From: Flavobacterium aquaticum
GTDB lineage: Bacteria > Bacteroidota > Bacteroidia > Flavobacteriales > Flavobacteriaceae
Direction of reading: 5' to 3'
Assembly (NCBI RefSeq): GCF_003259835.1
Contig: NZ_QLMI01000007.1
Coordinates: forward strand, 62,001 to 126,000
DNA: 64,000 nucleotides
Positions 24,837 to 33,162 of this stretch are shown here, piece after piece. The notes beneath the pieces were generated by a model. It did no database searches and was not told where the DNA came from. It saw only the letters and a program-made list of their open reading frames with translations. Each line of letters opens with the position of its first letter. The stretch's first letter is position 1. The position numbers and the translations under genes are program-made.

Positions 24837-25124
24837 ATGAAAGAATTAGTTTTAATGATGAAATACAAGCTATTAATTTTAAGTATTTTGAATTTAATTT
24901 TATCAATTTTTTTATTTGATTTAAAAATTTCAAATGCTTTAATTAGTTCATCACTAGGGATACTTTTTTTTGGATTGCTTTTTATTTTACCCTTGGTTAA
25001 TTTATATCATTTTGCAAGAAGTATTTACTATAAAAAACCATTATATCTTTATTACCTAGTTTCATTAGTATTTAACGTTTTTACTTTTATACTTTTCAAT
25101 ATTGAATTTAGTAATAAAAAATGA
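24837..25124 (+). CDS. Small hydrophobic membrane protein of unknown function
   Basis: A 95-residue protein with three or four hydrophobic helices and almost no soluble part. I recognise no family. It lies 9 bases after the NUDIX stop, and an alternative start at MMKYKLL is possible (24855 or 24858). The AT content is higher than in neighbouring genes. Together with the convergent gene at 25126 it forms a poorly conserved patch between pyrE and the peptidase gene. Confidence 0.5.
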   Translation: MKELVLMMKYKLLILSILNLILSIFLFDLKISNALISSSLGILFFGLLFILPLVNLYHFARSIYYKKPLYLYYLVSLVFNVFTFILFNIEFSNKK

Positions 25125-25125
25125 C

Positions 25126-25791
25126 CTAATTTGTAAATAAAATTTCTTTATTTCGTTTGAAATATGACTCTATTTCATCAATAATTTTCAAATCAACAAT
25201 TTTTTCGGTAACAGGATAATTATCAACTAGAAGTAAATCGTATTTAGATCCAATTTGATTTAGTAAATTTACAATTTCAGTATTTAATTTTGTATCTCTA
25301 TTGTTTGAAACAAACCAAATGTTTTTAACAATATCGTCTTTATGCTCTATGAAAATAGTGTCGCCTAAATATCCATAAGCAATTGTGTTTCGGCAATCAT
25401 TTATCACAATATCACCAATTCCTAGATAAGATATTTTTTTATATTTATTAATTCCAATTTTTTCTAAAAACTCTGTAATTTCTTTAATCTCAATTTTTAA
25501 AGTTTCGGTTTTAAATTTTGTGTAACTAGATAATGCTTTGCTTTTATCAATATTTTTATCAACTAAATACTCATAATTTATTGCCGGAATAATTTCAATC
25601 ATTAAATATTCTTCTTCCCATAACAAAGTTTCATCTTCATTATAACTTTTATTTTTTTGTATTTGAGATTTTGTTACGGTTGTATTATTCTCAACTTTAT
25701 TTTCTGCTTTAATCGCCTTCTTGGAATCGTAAATGATATAAATTATTGCCAAAGCAATAACTATAAACAGAGCAATATTTGCTAACATCAT
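25126..25791 (-). CDS. Hypothetical protein with N-terminal membrane helix
   Basis: A 221-residue protein with an uncleaved membrane helix at about 3-20 (LANIALFIVIALAIIYIIYD), a Lys/Asn-rich linker, and a soluble domain from about 55 that mixes helices and strands. The segment NDCRNTIAYGYLGDTIFIEH is the most ordered part. I recognise no family. Its stop is one base from the convergent small membrane protein. The gene is AT-rich and Lys-rich, which suggests fast evolution or recent acquisition, but no mobile gene is near. Confidence 0.6.
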   Translation of the reverse strand: MMLANIALFIVIALAIIYIIYDSKKAIKAENKVENNTTVTKSQIQKNKSYNEDETLLWEEEYLMIEIIPAINYEYLVDKNIDKSKALSSYTKFKTETLKIEIKEITEFLEKIGINKYKKISYLGIGDIVINDCRNTIAYGYLGDTIFIEHKDDIVKNIWFVSNNRDTKLNTEIVNLLNQIGSKYDLLLVDNYPVTEKIVDLKIIDEIESYFKRNKEILFTN

Positions 25792-25803
25792 TTGATTTTT
25801 TGT

Positions 25804-27528
25804 TTAATTCACTCTATAAACCGGATACTGCAAATGCGCTTTCTCATAGTAAGGCGATTGTCTGTACACCCAATCTAATTGCGCTGCACCGTTTTCAGCG
25901 AAAGCTTTGTCGTTTTGTTTCTTTTGCTCTAATTCGCCTTTTATTTTTGGATTTTTATCTAGAAATTCTTTCGCCAAATCTTCAAATACATAACTCGAAA
26001 AATATTCTTTTTGTTGTAAAATAGGGTCGAAGAAGTTCCAATTGAAATAACTGTCCACCGCTTCTGGTTCTAAGGTTTCAACTAAATATTTCACACCGGG
26101 TTGATTCGTGTAAAACACATAATCGCCCATGAAAAATTTCACTTTTTGAGTGGATTTGGAAACTTTTGTATTGTAATGCGCGTAATGTCCTTCGTATGGC
26201 GATTTTGAGGTTTGATAACTTTCAATTTTATATGATTCAACTTCAATAATGGTATCTTTTTGAAGACGATGCGTATTGATATTGTTCAATTTCAAAATAT
26301 CCAACACTTGCCATTGCGATTGCGGAATAATATACGCTTTTGGAATGTTTACGAATTTCGAAGGTTTATAATTCCCATAAAACGGAATTTTCTTGGTAAA
26401 CGGTTTGCTTTTATCGTAAAACAAGCGGTCTTTTCCTGAAATATCGCTTGGTTTGTAACCACCTTGATAGCCTTTGAAATCAATATAAGATACTTTGGTT
26501 GAATCAATTGCCCAATCCAACGGATATTGCATTCCAGCTTGATATTCGTTCAACGCTTCTTTTCGCATTTGCTTGATTTTTTGCCAATTTGTATCTGCAA
26601 AATGTATCGTGCTGACCATAAATTCGTAAGTCACTTTCACACGTTCTTTGTAGACTTTCAACATGTGTGTTTCGGGAACAAATCCTAAAGTGTGGAATAA
26701 AGTTGAATAACCTGTCGCATATCTTGGTGTATCGGTAAATTGCTCAAAACCTTTATCAGGTGTGGTGCTGTGTACATTCACATATGGAACCACATCGATT
26801 TTCTTTTTGTTCATGTCTTTCACAACCGAAGGATACAATTCGTTGATGAAATAATTGCCTAATTTGTTTCCCAAACGTTCGTGTTGGGTTGTAATACAAG
26901 TAAATGTATATTGATAATCCGCACCATTAGAAACGTGATTGTCTAAGAAAATATCAGGATTTAATTCGGTAAACAATTTTTGAAAACTTCTTGAATTTTT
27001 AGTGTCCGATTTAATAAAATCACGATTCAAGTCATAATTGCGCCCATTCCCTCTAAAACCATATTCTTCAGGACCATTTTGATTGGCTCTCGAATGCGAA
27101 TTTCGATTCAACATTCCACCAACACTATATACCGGAATAGCAGCAATTAAAGTGTTTTTAGCTGTTTTTATTTTTCCCATAGCCAAATCACGCATCAACA
27201 TCATCGTAGCGTCAATTCCGTCAGGTTCACCTGCGTGAATGCCGTTGTTGATTAAAATTACGGCTTTATTTTTAGTAAAATATTCGTCAAAATCAAATTT
27301 GCCTTCACTTGAAAAAAGTACCAAATGCAAAGGTTTTCCACTATCGGTGGTGCCTTTGTGAATCATTTGGATGTTCGCAAAACTTTCGTCTAATTTTTCA
27401 TAAAACGCAATACATTCTTCATAAGTAGTGGATTGATTGCCATTGCCACGTTCAAATGGTGTGATAAAATTGTTTTGTGAAAACACAGAAATCGACAAGA
27501 AAAGCAAACTTATTTTTAGGAATCGCAT
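25804..27528 (-). CDS. M14-family zinc carboxypeptidase, secreted
   Basis: An exported metallopeptidase of 574 residues. The signal peptide is MRFLKISLLFLSISVFSQ. The zinc motif His-x-x-Glu is H98/E101 in NNGIHAGEPDGID, the third ligand is H198 in FLDNHVSNGADY, the substrate Arg is in RNYDLNRDF, and FVPETHMLKVYK provides the likely catalytic Glu. The catalytic domain ends near residue 330; the rest (about 240 residues) is an extra C-terminal region common in Bacteroidota relatives. It probably trims peptides in the periplasm or outside the cell. A -7 element TATTTTTG (27550-27557, minus) lies 21 bases upstream of the ATG. Confidence 0.87.
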   Translation of the reverse strand: MRFLKISLLFLSISVFSQNNFITPFERGNGNQSTTYEECIAFYEKLDESFANIQMIHKGTTDSGKPLHLVLFSSEGKFDFDEYFTKNKAVILINNGIHAGEPDGIDATMMLMRDLAMGKIKTAKNTLIAAIPVYSVGGMLNRNSHSRANQNGPEEYGFRGNGRNYDLNRDFIKSDTKNSRSFQKLFTELNPDIFLDNHVSNGADYQYTFTCITTQHERLGNKLGNYFINELYPSVVKDMNKKKIDVVPYVNVHSTTPDKGFEQFTDTPRYATGYSTLFHTLGFVPETHMLKVYKERVKVTYEFMVSTIHFADTNWQKIKQMRKEALNEYQAGMQYPLDWAIDSTKVSYIDFKGYQGGYKPSDISGKDRLFYDKSKPFTKKIPFYGNYKPSKFVNIPKAYIIPQSQWQVLDILKLNNINTHRLQKDTIIEVESYKIESYQTSKSPYEGHYAHYNTKVSKSTQKVKFFMGDYVFYTNQPGVKYLVETLEPEAVDSYFNWNFFDPILQQKEYFSSYVFEDLAKEFLDKNPKIKGELEQKKQNDKAFAENGAAQLDWVYRQSPYYEKAHLQYPVYRVN

Positions 27529-27587
27529 AGTTGAATTGTATTTGATTTTCAAAAATAAAGAATCTTTTTGATGTATAATTATTTTTA

Positions 27588-27663
27588 GCCACAGATTAAA
27601 GGATTAAAAGGATTTTAGATTGTTTTATAGAAATAATCCGTGCTAATCTGTGTAATCCGTGGC
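27588..27663. repeat. Imperfect palindromic intergenic repeat (GCCACAGATTA...TAATCCGTGGC)
   Basis: The left end GCCACAGATTAAAGGATTA mirrors the right end TAATCTGTGTAATCCGTGGC with a few mismatches, and several inner words repeat (AATCCGTG, AATCTGTG). I recall near copies in other Flavobacterium intergenic regions. It sits between the M14 peptidase promoter and the helicase promoter. Confidence 0.6.
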
Positions 27664-27692
27664 AATTAATCACTTATTTAAATAATTGGCTT

Positions 27693-27700
27693 TATCTTTG
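27693..27700 (+). promoter_or_regulatory. -7 element (TATCTTTG) four bases before the DEFD helicase ATG
   Basis: TATCTTTG with only CCGC before the ATG at 27705. The arrangement is almost the same as at the cysteine desulfurase gene and predicts a leaderless transcript. Confidence 0.55.
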
Positions 27701-27704
27701 CCGC

Positions 27705-29051
27705 ATGAGTCAAAATCCATATTCCAACAATTTACTATTGAATCTTGGTATTCAAAGTTTAAACAAAATGCAAGAAGTAGCGCAACAAGCTATTTTGAAT
27801 GAAGATAATATTTTATTGCTTTCTCCAACAGGTTCGGGGAAAACCTTAGCGTTTTTATTGCCTATTTTCCAATTATTAGAAGAAGATGTAAAAGGTGTGC
27901 AATGCTTGATTTTAGTGCCTTCGCGCGAATTAGGTTTGCAAATTGAACAAGTTTGGAAAAAAATGGGCACACATTACAAAGTCAATACATGTTATGGTGG
28001 CCATTCGATTGATATCGAAATCAATAATTTAAGTAATCCACCAGCATTGTTAATTGGAACACCAGGAAGAATTGCAGATCATTTAGACCGTGGAAGTTTT
28101 GCTACGGATAACATAAAAACCTATGTGTTAGACGAATTTGATAAATCGTTGCAATTGGGTTTCCATGAAGAAATGTCTTATATTATTGGGAAAGTTACCA
28201 GAGCTAATAAACGCATCTTAGTTTCTGCGACTTCTGGTGTGGAAATTCCGAAATATATCAAAGTAATTGATCCGAAAGTAATCGATTTTATTCCGAACCA
28301 AAAACAGAACGATAATTTAGATGTTCGCATCGTATTTTCGAAATCCAAAGATAAAATTGATTCGTTGTTTCAGTTGATTTGCTCTTTAAATTCAGAAGCT
28401 GCGATAATTTTTTGTAACCATAGAGAAGCGGTGGAACGCATTCATGATATGTTGACTCAAAAAGGTATTATTTCCACGTTTTATCATGGTGGATTAGACC
28501 AAGACGAACGTGAACGTGCTTTGATTCAGTTCAGAAACGGAAGTGTTTCCTATTTGATTACGACCGATTTAGGCGCGCGTGGTTTGGATATTCCAGAAAT
28601 GAATCACGTAATTCATTACCATTTACCAGCCAAAGAAGACGAATTTACACACAGAAACGGAAGAACGGCTCGTATGCTAGCCACCGGAACAGCTTACGTT
28701 TTGGTAAACGAAACCGAAAAGAAAGCCGATTATTTTGATTATGGCAAACGCAGATTAGATGTTTCTAATGCGAAATCGTTACCCAAAGCGCCTTTATATC
28801 AAACGCTTTACATCAGTGGTGGAAAGAAAAATAAGCTGAATAAAATTGATATCGTAGGTTTCTTTTCTCAAAAAGGAAAACTAGAAAAAGACGATTTAGG
28901 CTTAATTGAAGTCAAAGATTTTATTTCGTTTGTAGCGGTGAAATATCCAAAAGTTAAATCTTTATTGCAAAACATCAAAGACGAAAAAATGAAAGGGAAG
29001 AAATATAAAATTGAAGTAGCAAGAAAGGTGATTAAGAAGGAGGAAGAGTAA
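27705..29051 (+). CDS. DEAD-box-like RNA helicase with DEFD motif and DbpA-type C-terminus
   Basis: An RNA helicase of 448 residues, shorter than the DEAD-box protein at 5717. PTGSGKT is at 41-47, motif III is SATSG, and DLGARGLDIPE is motif V. Two motifs differ from the consensus: the Walker B box is DEFD at 143-146 instead of DEAD, and motif VI is HRNGRTARM instead of HRxGRTGR. The last 80 residues (YQTLYISGGKKNKLNKIDIV) form a DbpA-like RNA-binding fold, which points to a role in 50S ribosome assembly. The substitution of Ala by Phe in DEFD keeps both acids, so ATPase activity is likely. The methyltransferase gene follows without a gap. Confidence 0.83.
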   Translation: MSQNPYSNNLLLNLGIQSLNKMQEVAQQAILNEDNILLLSPTGSGKTLAFLLPIFQLLEEDVKGVQCLILVPSRELGLQIEQVWKKMGTHYKVNTCYGGHSIDIEINNLSNPPALLIGTPGRIADHLDRGSFATDNIKTYVLDEFDKSLQLGFHEEMSYIIGKVTRANKRILVSATSGVEIPKYIKVIDPKVIDFIPNQKQNDNLDVRIVFSKSKDKIDSLFQLICSLNSEAAIIFCNHREAVERIHDMLTQKGIISTFYHGGLDQDERERALIQFRNGSVSYLITTDLGARGLDIPEMNHVIHYHLPAKEDEFTHRNGRTARMLATGTAYVLVNETEKKADYFDYGKRRLDVSNAKSLPKAPLYQTLYISGGKKNKLNKIDIVGFFSQKGKLEKDDLGLIEVKDFISFVAVKYPKVKSLLQNIKDEKMKGKKYKIEVARKVIKKEEE

Positions 29052-29687
29052 ATGATTTCGCATAATTGCCCACTTTGTAATTCAGCAGCAACGCTTTTCT
29101 GCGAAAAGCCAAAACATTTGTTTTACAAATGTGATACTTGCGATGGTATTTTCAGACCAAAACATACTTTTTTAACCGCTGAAGAAGAAAAAGCACATTA
29201 CGAAAAACACAATAATGATATTTATGATGAGCGCTATCAAAACTTTGTTTCGCCTATTGTAAATGCTGTTTTACAAGATTTTTCTCCAGAAGCTAAAGGT
29301 TTGGATTTCGGTTCAGGAACAGGTCCTGTAATTGCTAAAATGTTGACGGATAAAGACTATCAAGTGCAGAATTATGATTTGTTCTTTGCGAATGATGTAG
29401 CACTTTTAAATCAAAAATACGATTACGTTTCGTGTTGCGAAGTAATGGAGCATTTTCATCAGCCTTACAAAGAATTTGAATTGCTGAAAAGTTTACTACT
29501 TCCTAAAGGAAAATTATACTGTAAAACAGAAGTTTTCAATAACCAAAAACCTTTTGAAAATTGGTATTACAAAGATGATTTTACTCATGTTTTCATTTAT
29601 CAACCCAAAACATTGGAATGGATAAAAACCGAATTTCACTTTTCGGATTTAATTGTAAAGGAGAAGTTGATTATGTTTGAATGCTAA
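29052..29687 (+). CDS. Class I SAM-dependent methyltransferase with N-terminal zinc ribbon
   Basis: A 211-residue methyltransferase. The N-terminus carries Cys6-x2-Cys9 and Cys27-x2-Cys30, a compact zinc ribbon. The SAM site is GLDFGSGTGPV at about residues 79-89, and YVSCCEVMEHFHQPYKEF is a typical motif IV region. The start codon directly follows the helicase stop (TAAATG), so they form one operon; an RNA substrate, perhaps rRNA or a ribosomal component, is plausible from that alone. Similar proteins in flavobacteria are annotated only as class I methyltransferases. Confidence 0.78.
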   Translation: MISHNCPLCNSAATLFCEKPKHLFYKCDTCDGIFRPKHTFLTAEEEKAHYEKHNNDIYDERYQNFVSPIVNAVLQDFSPEAKGLDFGSGTGPVIAKMLTDKDYQVQNYDLFFANDVALLNQKYDYVSCCEVMEHFHQPYKEFELLKSLLLPKGKLYCKTEVFNNQKPFENWYYKDDFTHVFIYQPKTLEWIKTEFHFSDLIVKEKLIMFEC

Positions 29688-29707
29688 GTATGAATTATTA
29701 AAAGTAA

Positions 29708-29834
29708 TTAACCACATAGAAACATAGTAAGTGAGTTTTTTATAGATCATAAATGATTACATAGTCTATGTTTACTTCAATTAGTGAAACACCTTTTTAG
29801 TGTTTTTTAAAAATCTATGTTTCTATGTGGTTAA
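29708..29834. repeat. Intergenic palindromic element with 20-bp perfect ends
   Basis: TTAACCACATAGAAACATAG at 29708-29727 is the exact reverse complement of the end at 29815-29834. The 87-base interior has further CATAG/CTATG words and an AGTGAAACACC...GTGTTTT hairpin. It fills the gap between two convergent genes and could act as a terminator, but it is much longer than one and looks like a dispersed repeat. Confidence 0.8.
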
Positions 29835-29838
29835 AAAA

Positions 29839-30297
29839 TTACTTTTTATCCAAAACCGATTCCGGAACCAATTGAGAAATATCGCCACCGTTTCGCAACA
29901 CATCACGCACAATACTTGAAGAAATGAATGAAGTTCTAGCCGCTGTTAATAAGAAAACGGTTTCTATTTTCGACATGACACGATTGGTATGAGCAATAGC
30001 TTTTTCAAACTCAAAATCAGCTGGGTTTCTAAGTCCACGTAAGATGAAATCCGCTTTTTCTTTTTTACATAAATCGATTGTTAAACCAGAGTAGGTGATG
30101 ACTTTAACTTTTGGTTCGTCTTTAAAAGCTTCTTCGATGAATCGTTTTCTATCTTCTAAGGAAAACATGTATTTTTTTTCAGCATTAACACCAATCGCTA
30201 CAATTACTTCATCAAATAAAGAAACGCCTCTTTTGATAATATCGAAATGTCCGTTGGTAATTGGGTCGAACGAACCTGGAAATATTGCTTTTTTCAT
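29839..30297 (-). CDS. coaD: Pantetheine-phosphate adenylyltransferase
   Basis: Catalyses the fourth step of coenzyme A synthesis, adding AMP from ATP to 4'-phosphopantetheine. The 152-residue length is usual. GSFDPITNGHFDII contains the (T/H)xGH nucleotidyltransferase motif, FILRGLRNPADFEFE is the substrate-binding region, and ISSSIVRDV is the C-terminal ATP motif. It follows ddl with only three bases between them, so the two share an operon. Nothing unusual. Confidence 0.95.
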   Translation of the reverse strand: MKKAIFPGSFDPITNGHFDIIKRGVSLFDEVIVAIGVNAEKKYMFSLEDRKRFIEEAFKDEPKVKVITYSGLTIDLCKKEKADFILRGLRNPADFEFEKAIAHTNRVMSKIETVFLLTAARTSFISSSIVRDVLRNGGDISQLVPESVLDKK

Positions 30298-30300
30298 AGT

Positions 30301-31275
30301 TTACTTATTTAAAGCCAATTCAATAGCGTTTTCAAATAATTCCGGTAATGAAATTCCTGCTTCGCGAGCTTGTTGTGGAAGAATACTTTCAGTGGTTAGA
30401 CCTGGAATCGTATTCATTTCTAACATATGCGGTTCATTGTTTACGATAATGAATTCACTTCTCGAAAAACCTTTCATTTTTAATACTTCGTAGGCTCTTT
30501 TGGCAACCGTTTCGATTTTTGTTTTTAATTCGTCCGAAATTCTAGCAGGCGTAATTTCTTTTGATTTGCCTAAATACTTCGCTTCGTAATCAAAAAAGTC
30601 GTTTTCTGATACGATTTCGGTAATAGGTAAAACCGTAATCGTTCCTTTATAATTGATTACTCCAACAGAAACTTCTGTTCCGTCAAGGAAGCTTTCAATA
30701 ATGATTTCGTCGTCTTCTTTATAAGCGTTTTCAATAGCAGGAAGAAATTCTTCTCTAGTTTTTACTTTCGAAATTCCGAAACTCGAACCCGATTTATTTG
30801 GTTTTACGAAGCAAGGTAATCCTACTTTTGCTAAAATTGAATCAACGTTAATTTCATCACCTAAATTCAAATAATACGATTCTGCTGTTTTGATTCCGTA
30901 AGGCTTTAAAACCGATAACATATCGCGTTTGTTGAACGTTAGCGCTGCTTGGTAATAATCACAAGAAGTTTGTGGAATATTTAGTAACTCAAAATACGCT
31001 TGCATCAAACCATCTTCGCCTGGAGTTCCGTGAATCGCATTAAAAACCACATCAAAATTGATTTTTGTTCCATTAATTGTTACTGAAAAATCGTTTTTAT
31101 CAATAGGGAATTCGGCATCATTTTCGTCCACATACACCCATTTTTCTTTAAAAATATGAATGCGATACGGATTAAATTTAGCACGATTAATATTGTTAAA
31201 CACAACATTTCCGCTAGTTAACGAAATTTTGTACTCGCTAGAGTAACCTCCCATGATAATGGCAACGTTTTTCAT
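30301..31275 (-). CDS. ddl: D-alanine--D-alanine ligase
   Basis: An ATP-grasp ligase of 324 residues that makes D-Ala-D-Ala for peptidoglycan. Recognisable parts: IIMGGYSSEYKISLTSG at the N-terminus, NAIHGTPGEDG, PCFVKPNKSGSSFGISKV for ATP binding, and HMLEMNTIPGLTTESI with the metal ligands near the end. A -7 element TAATTTTG (31299-31306, minus) lies 23 bases before the ATG. coaD follows in the same operon. Confidence 0.94.
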   Translation of the reverse strand: MKNVAIIMGGYSSEYKISLTSGNVVFNNINRAKFNPYRIHIFKEKWVYVDENDAEFPIDKNDFSVTINGTKINFDVVFNAIHGTPGEDGLMQAYFELLNIPQTSCDYYQAALTFNKRDMLSVLKPYGIKTAESYYLNLGDEINVDSILAKVGLPCFVKPNKSGSSFGISKVKTREEFLPAIENAYKEDDEIIIESFLDGTEVSVGVINYKGTITVLPITEIVSENDFFDYEAKYLGKSKEITPARISDELKTKIETVAKRAYEVLKMKGFSRSEFIIVNNEPHMLEMNTIPGLTTESILPQQAREAGISLPELFENAIELALNK

Positions 31276-31429
31276 TTTGAAATTCTAAAAGTGATACACA
31301 AAATTACATTATTTATTGAGATTTTACGTTCTTTTATTCGATTACCAAAGAAATATTTTTGTAATTCATTCGTTTTAAATGTGTGAAGAAATGAAAATGA
31401 ATTGCATCGTAATTTCTTTTTGAATTTTA

Positions 31430-31437
31430 TATCTTTG
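31430..31437 (+). promoter_or_regulatory. -7 promoter element of the PASTA-rluD operon
   Basis: TATCTTTG, 17 bases before the ATG at 31455. Confidence 0.5.
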
Positions 31438-31454
31438 TCAAAATATCATTTTGT

Positions 31455-32114
31455 ATGAGTTTATTTAAATATTTAACTAGTAGAACATTTTTTACTCAAG
31501 CTTTTTTAGCCGCTTCAATAGTTGTGGGTTTTACTTTTTTGGTAATCCAATTTTTAGATTTTAGAACCAATCATGGTCAGGAAATCAAAGTGCCTGATTT
31601 ATCTAAAATGAAACTAGAAGTAGCTGAAGAAAAACTTAACGAATTGGATTTAGAAGTATTTTTATTGGATACAGTAGAATTTAATGCCGATTTTCCTCCT
31701 TTTACTATTTTAGAACAAGATCCTAAAGCAGGAAGTTTAGTAAAAGACGGTAGAAAAGTTTATGTAAAATTGAATGCTGGTGAATTTACGGATATTACCA
31801 TTCCAGAATTCAAAGATAAAACGTTCCGACAAATTTCGGCTACGATAAAATCATTAACGTTAAAAGAAGGAAAAATTACTTACAAACCGCATATTGCGAA
31901 AGATGTGGTATTACAAATCTACCAAAATGGAAGACGTTTAAGAGCAGGAGATAAGGTTAAGAAAAGTTCAACATTGGATTTTGTATTAGGTGATGGAAAA
32001 GAAGTGTTTAATGAAGAAACTTTTAGTTCAGAAGAACCAGCAGATACTTTGCCACCTGCAGAAGAAGGAGTAACAGAACCAGTAGAATTTAAAGAAGAAG
32101 ATGGCGGATTATAA
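31455..32114 (+). CDS. PASTA-domain membrane protein
   Basis: A 219-residue protein anchored by one membrane helix (about 13-33, AFLAASIVVGFTFLVIQFL) with two or three PASTA domains facing the periplasm: VPDLSKMKLEVAEEKLNEL starts the first, and IPEFKDKTFRQISATIKSL the second. PASTA domains bind peptidoglycan fragments in kinases and penicillin-binding proteins; here they stand alone. The C-terminus is acidic. The gene overlaps rluD by 14 bases; this pairing with ddl-coaD in the opposite direction is common in flavobacteria. Confidence 0.85.
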   Translation: MSLFKYLTSRTFFTQAFLAASIVVGFTFLVIQFLDFRTNHGQEIKVPDLSKMKLEVAEEKLNELDLEVFLLDTVEFNADFPPFTILEQDPKAGSLVKDGRKVYVKLNAGEFTDITIPEFKDKTFRQISATIKSLTLKEGKITYKPHIAKDVVLQIYQNGRRLRAGDKVKKSSTLDFVLGDGKEVFNEETFSSEEPADTLPPAEEGVTEPVEFKEEDGGL

Positions 32115-33138
32115 TGTAGGAACCGAACTCGAAGACGAGTTATACGAACATCATCGTTTTGAAGCAAGTAAAGGACAATCGACCTTACGAGTGGATAAAT
32201 TTTTGATGAACATGATTGAAAATACAACCCGAAATAAAATACAACAAGCAGCAGAAAATGGTTCGATTTTAGTGAACGATGTTGCGGTAAAATCCAATTA
32301 CAAAGTAAAAGCTGGTGATGTGGTGCGTTTAGTATTGGCACACCCAACTTACGAGCAATTGCTAACACCCGAAAATATTCCATTGGACATTGTGTATGAA
32401 GATGATCAATTGTTGGTTATCAATAAACCAGCAGGAATGGTTGTACATCCGGGTCACGGAAATTATTCGGGAACTTTGGTGAATGCATTAGCATATCATT
32501 TTAAGAATTTACCAATGAATAGTTCGGAAAGACCTGGTTTAGTTCACCGAATTGATAAAGATACCACAGGTTTGCTAGTAGTAGCCAAGACCGAACACGC
32601 AATGGCCTATTTGACCAAACAATTTGCTGAGAAAACTTCGGAAAGAGAATATGTTGCATTAGTTTGGGGAAATATCGAAGAAGATGAAGGAACTGTGGAA
32701 GGAAATATAGGTCGTCATGATACAAATAGAATGCGAATGGCTGTTCATGAAAGTGATGAAAAAGGAAAACACGCAGTAACACACTATAAAGTTTTAGAAC
32801 GATTTGGTTATGTGACTTTAGTTTCGTGCCAATTAGAAACAGGAAGAACACATCAAATTCGTGTGCACATGAAACACATTGGTCACACACTTTTTAATGA
32901 TGAACGTTATGGAGGTGATTCTATCTTAAAAGGAACGACTTTTACTAAATATAAACAGTTTGTCGATAATTGTTTCAAAGTGTTGCCAAGACAGGCGCTT
33001 CACGCAAAAACATTAGGATTTGAACATCCCATCACAAAGGAATTTTTACGATTTGATACGCCAATTCCTCAAGATTTACAGGAATGTATCGAAAAATGGC
33101 GTGTGTATTCAAAAGCACAAACGTTTACAGAGGAATAA
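32101..33138 (+). CDS. rluD: RluD-type 23S rRNA pseudouridine synthase
   Basis: A pseudouridine synthase of 345 residues. An S4 RNA-binding domain (about 25-90, RVDKFLMNMIENTTRNKIQQ) precedes the catalytic domain. The catalytic Asp is in RPGLVHRIDKDTTGLLVVAK, and GRTHQIRVHMKHIGH is the second conserved motif. The length and domain order fit RluD, which modifies helix 69 of 23S rRNA; RluC or another RluA-family member is possible but less likely. The start overlaps the PASTA gene by 14 bases. A terminator follows. Confidence 0.87.
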   Translation: MADYNVGTELEDELYEHHRFEASKGQSTLRVDKFLMNMIENTTRNKIQQAAENGSILVNDVAVKSNYKVKAGDVVRLVLAHPTYEQLLTPENIPLDIVYEDDQLLVINKPAGMVVHPGHGNYSGTLVNALAYHFKNLPMNSSERPGLVHRIDKDTTGLLVVAKTEHAMAYLTKQFAEKTSEREYVALVWGNIEEDEGTVEGNIGRHDTNRMRMAVHESDEKGKHAVTHYKVLERFGYVTLVSCQLETGRTHQIRVHMKHIGHTLFNDERYGGDSILKGTTFTKYKQFVDNCFKVLPRQALHAKTLGFEHPITKEFLRFDTPIPQDLQECIEKWRVYSKAQTFTEE

Positions 33139-33162
33139 AAAAGCCCCAATTTGGGGCTTTTC
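33137..33162. terminator. Bidirectional terminator between rluD and the peroxidase gene
   Basis: AAAAGCCCCAA pairs with TTGGGGCTTTT around a central T, with A- and T-rich flanks. It ends one base before the convergent stop codon. Confidence 0.85.

Noticed and set aside
24837-25791. Possible genomic island (AT-rich unknown genes)
   Set aside because: Only two small genes with no integrase, repeat borders or tRNA; composition differs only slightly from the surroundings.
31919-32383. 154-residue minus-strand reading frame over the PASTA/rluD junction
   Set aside because: It is antisense to two well-supported genes and has no domain character.
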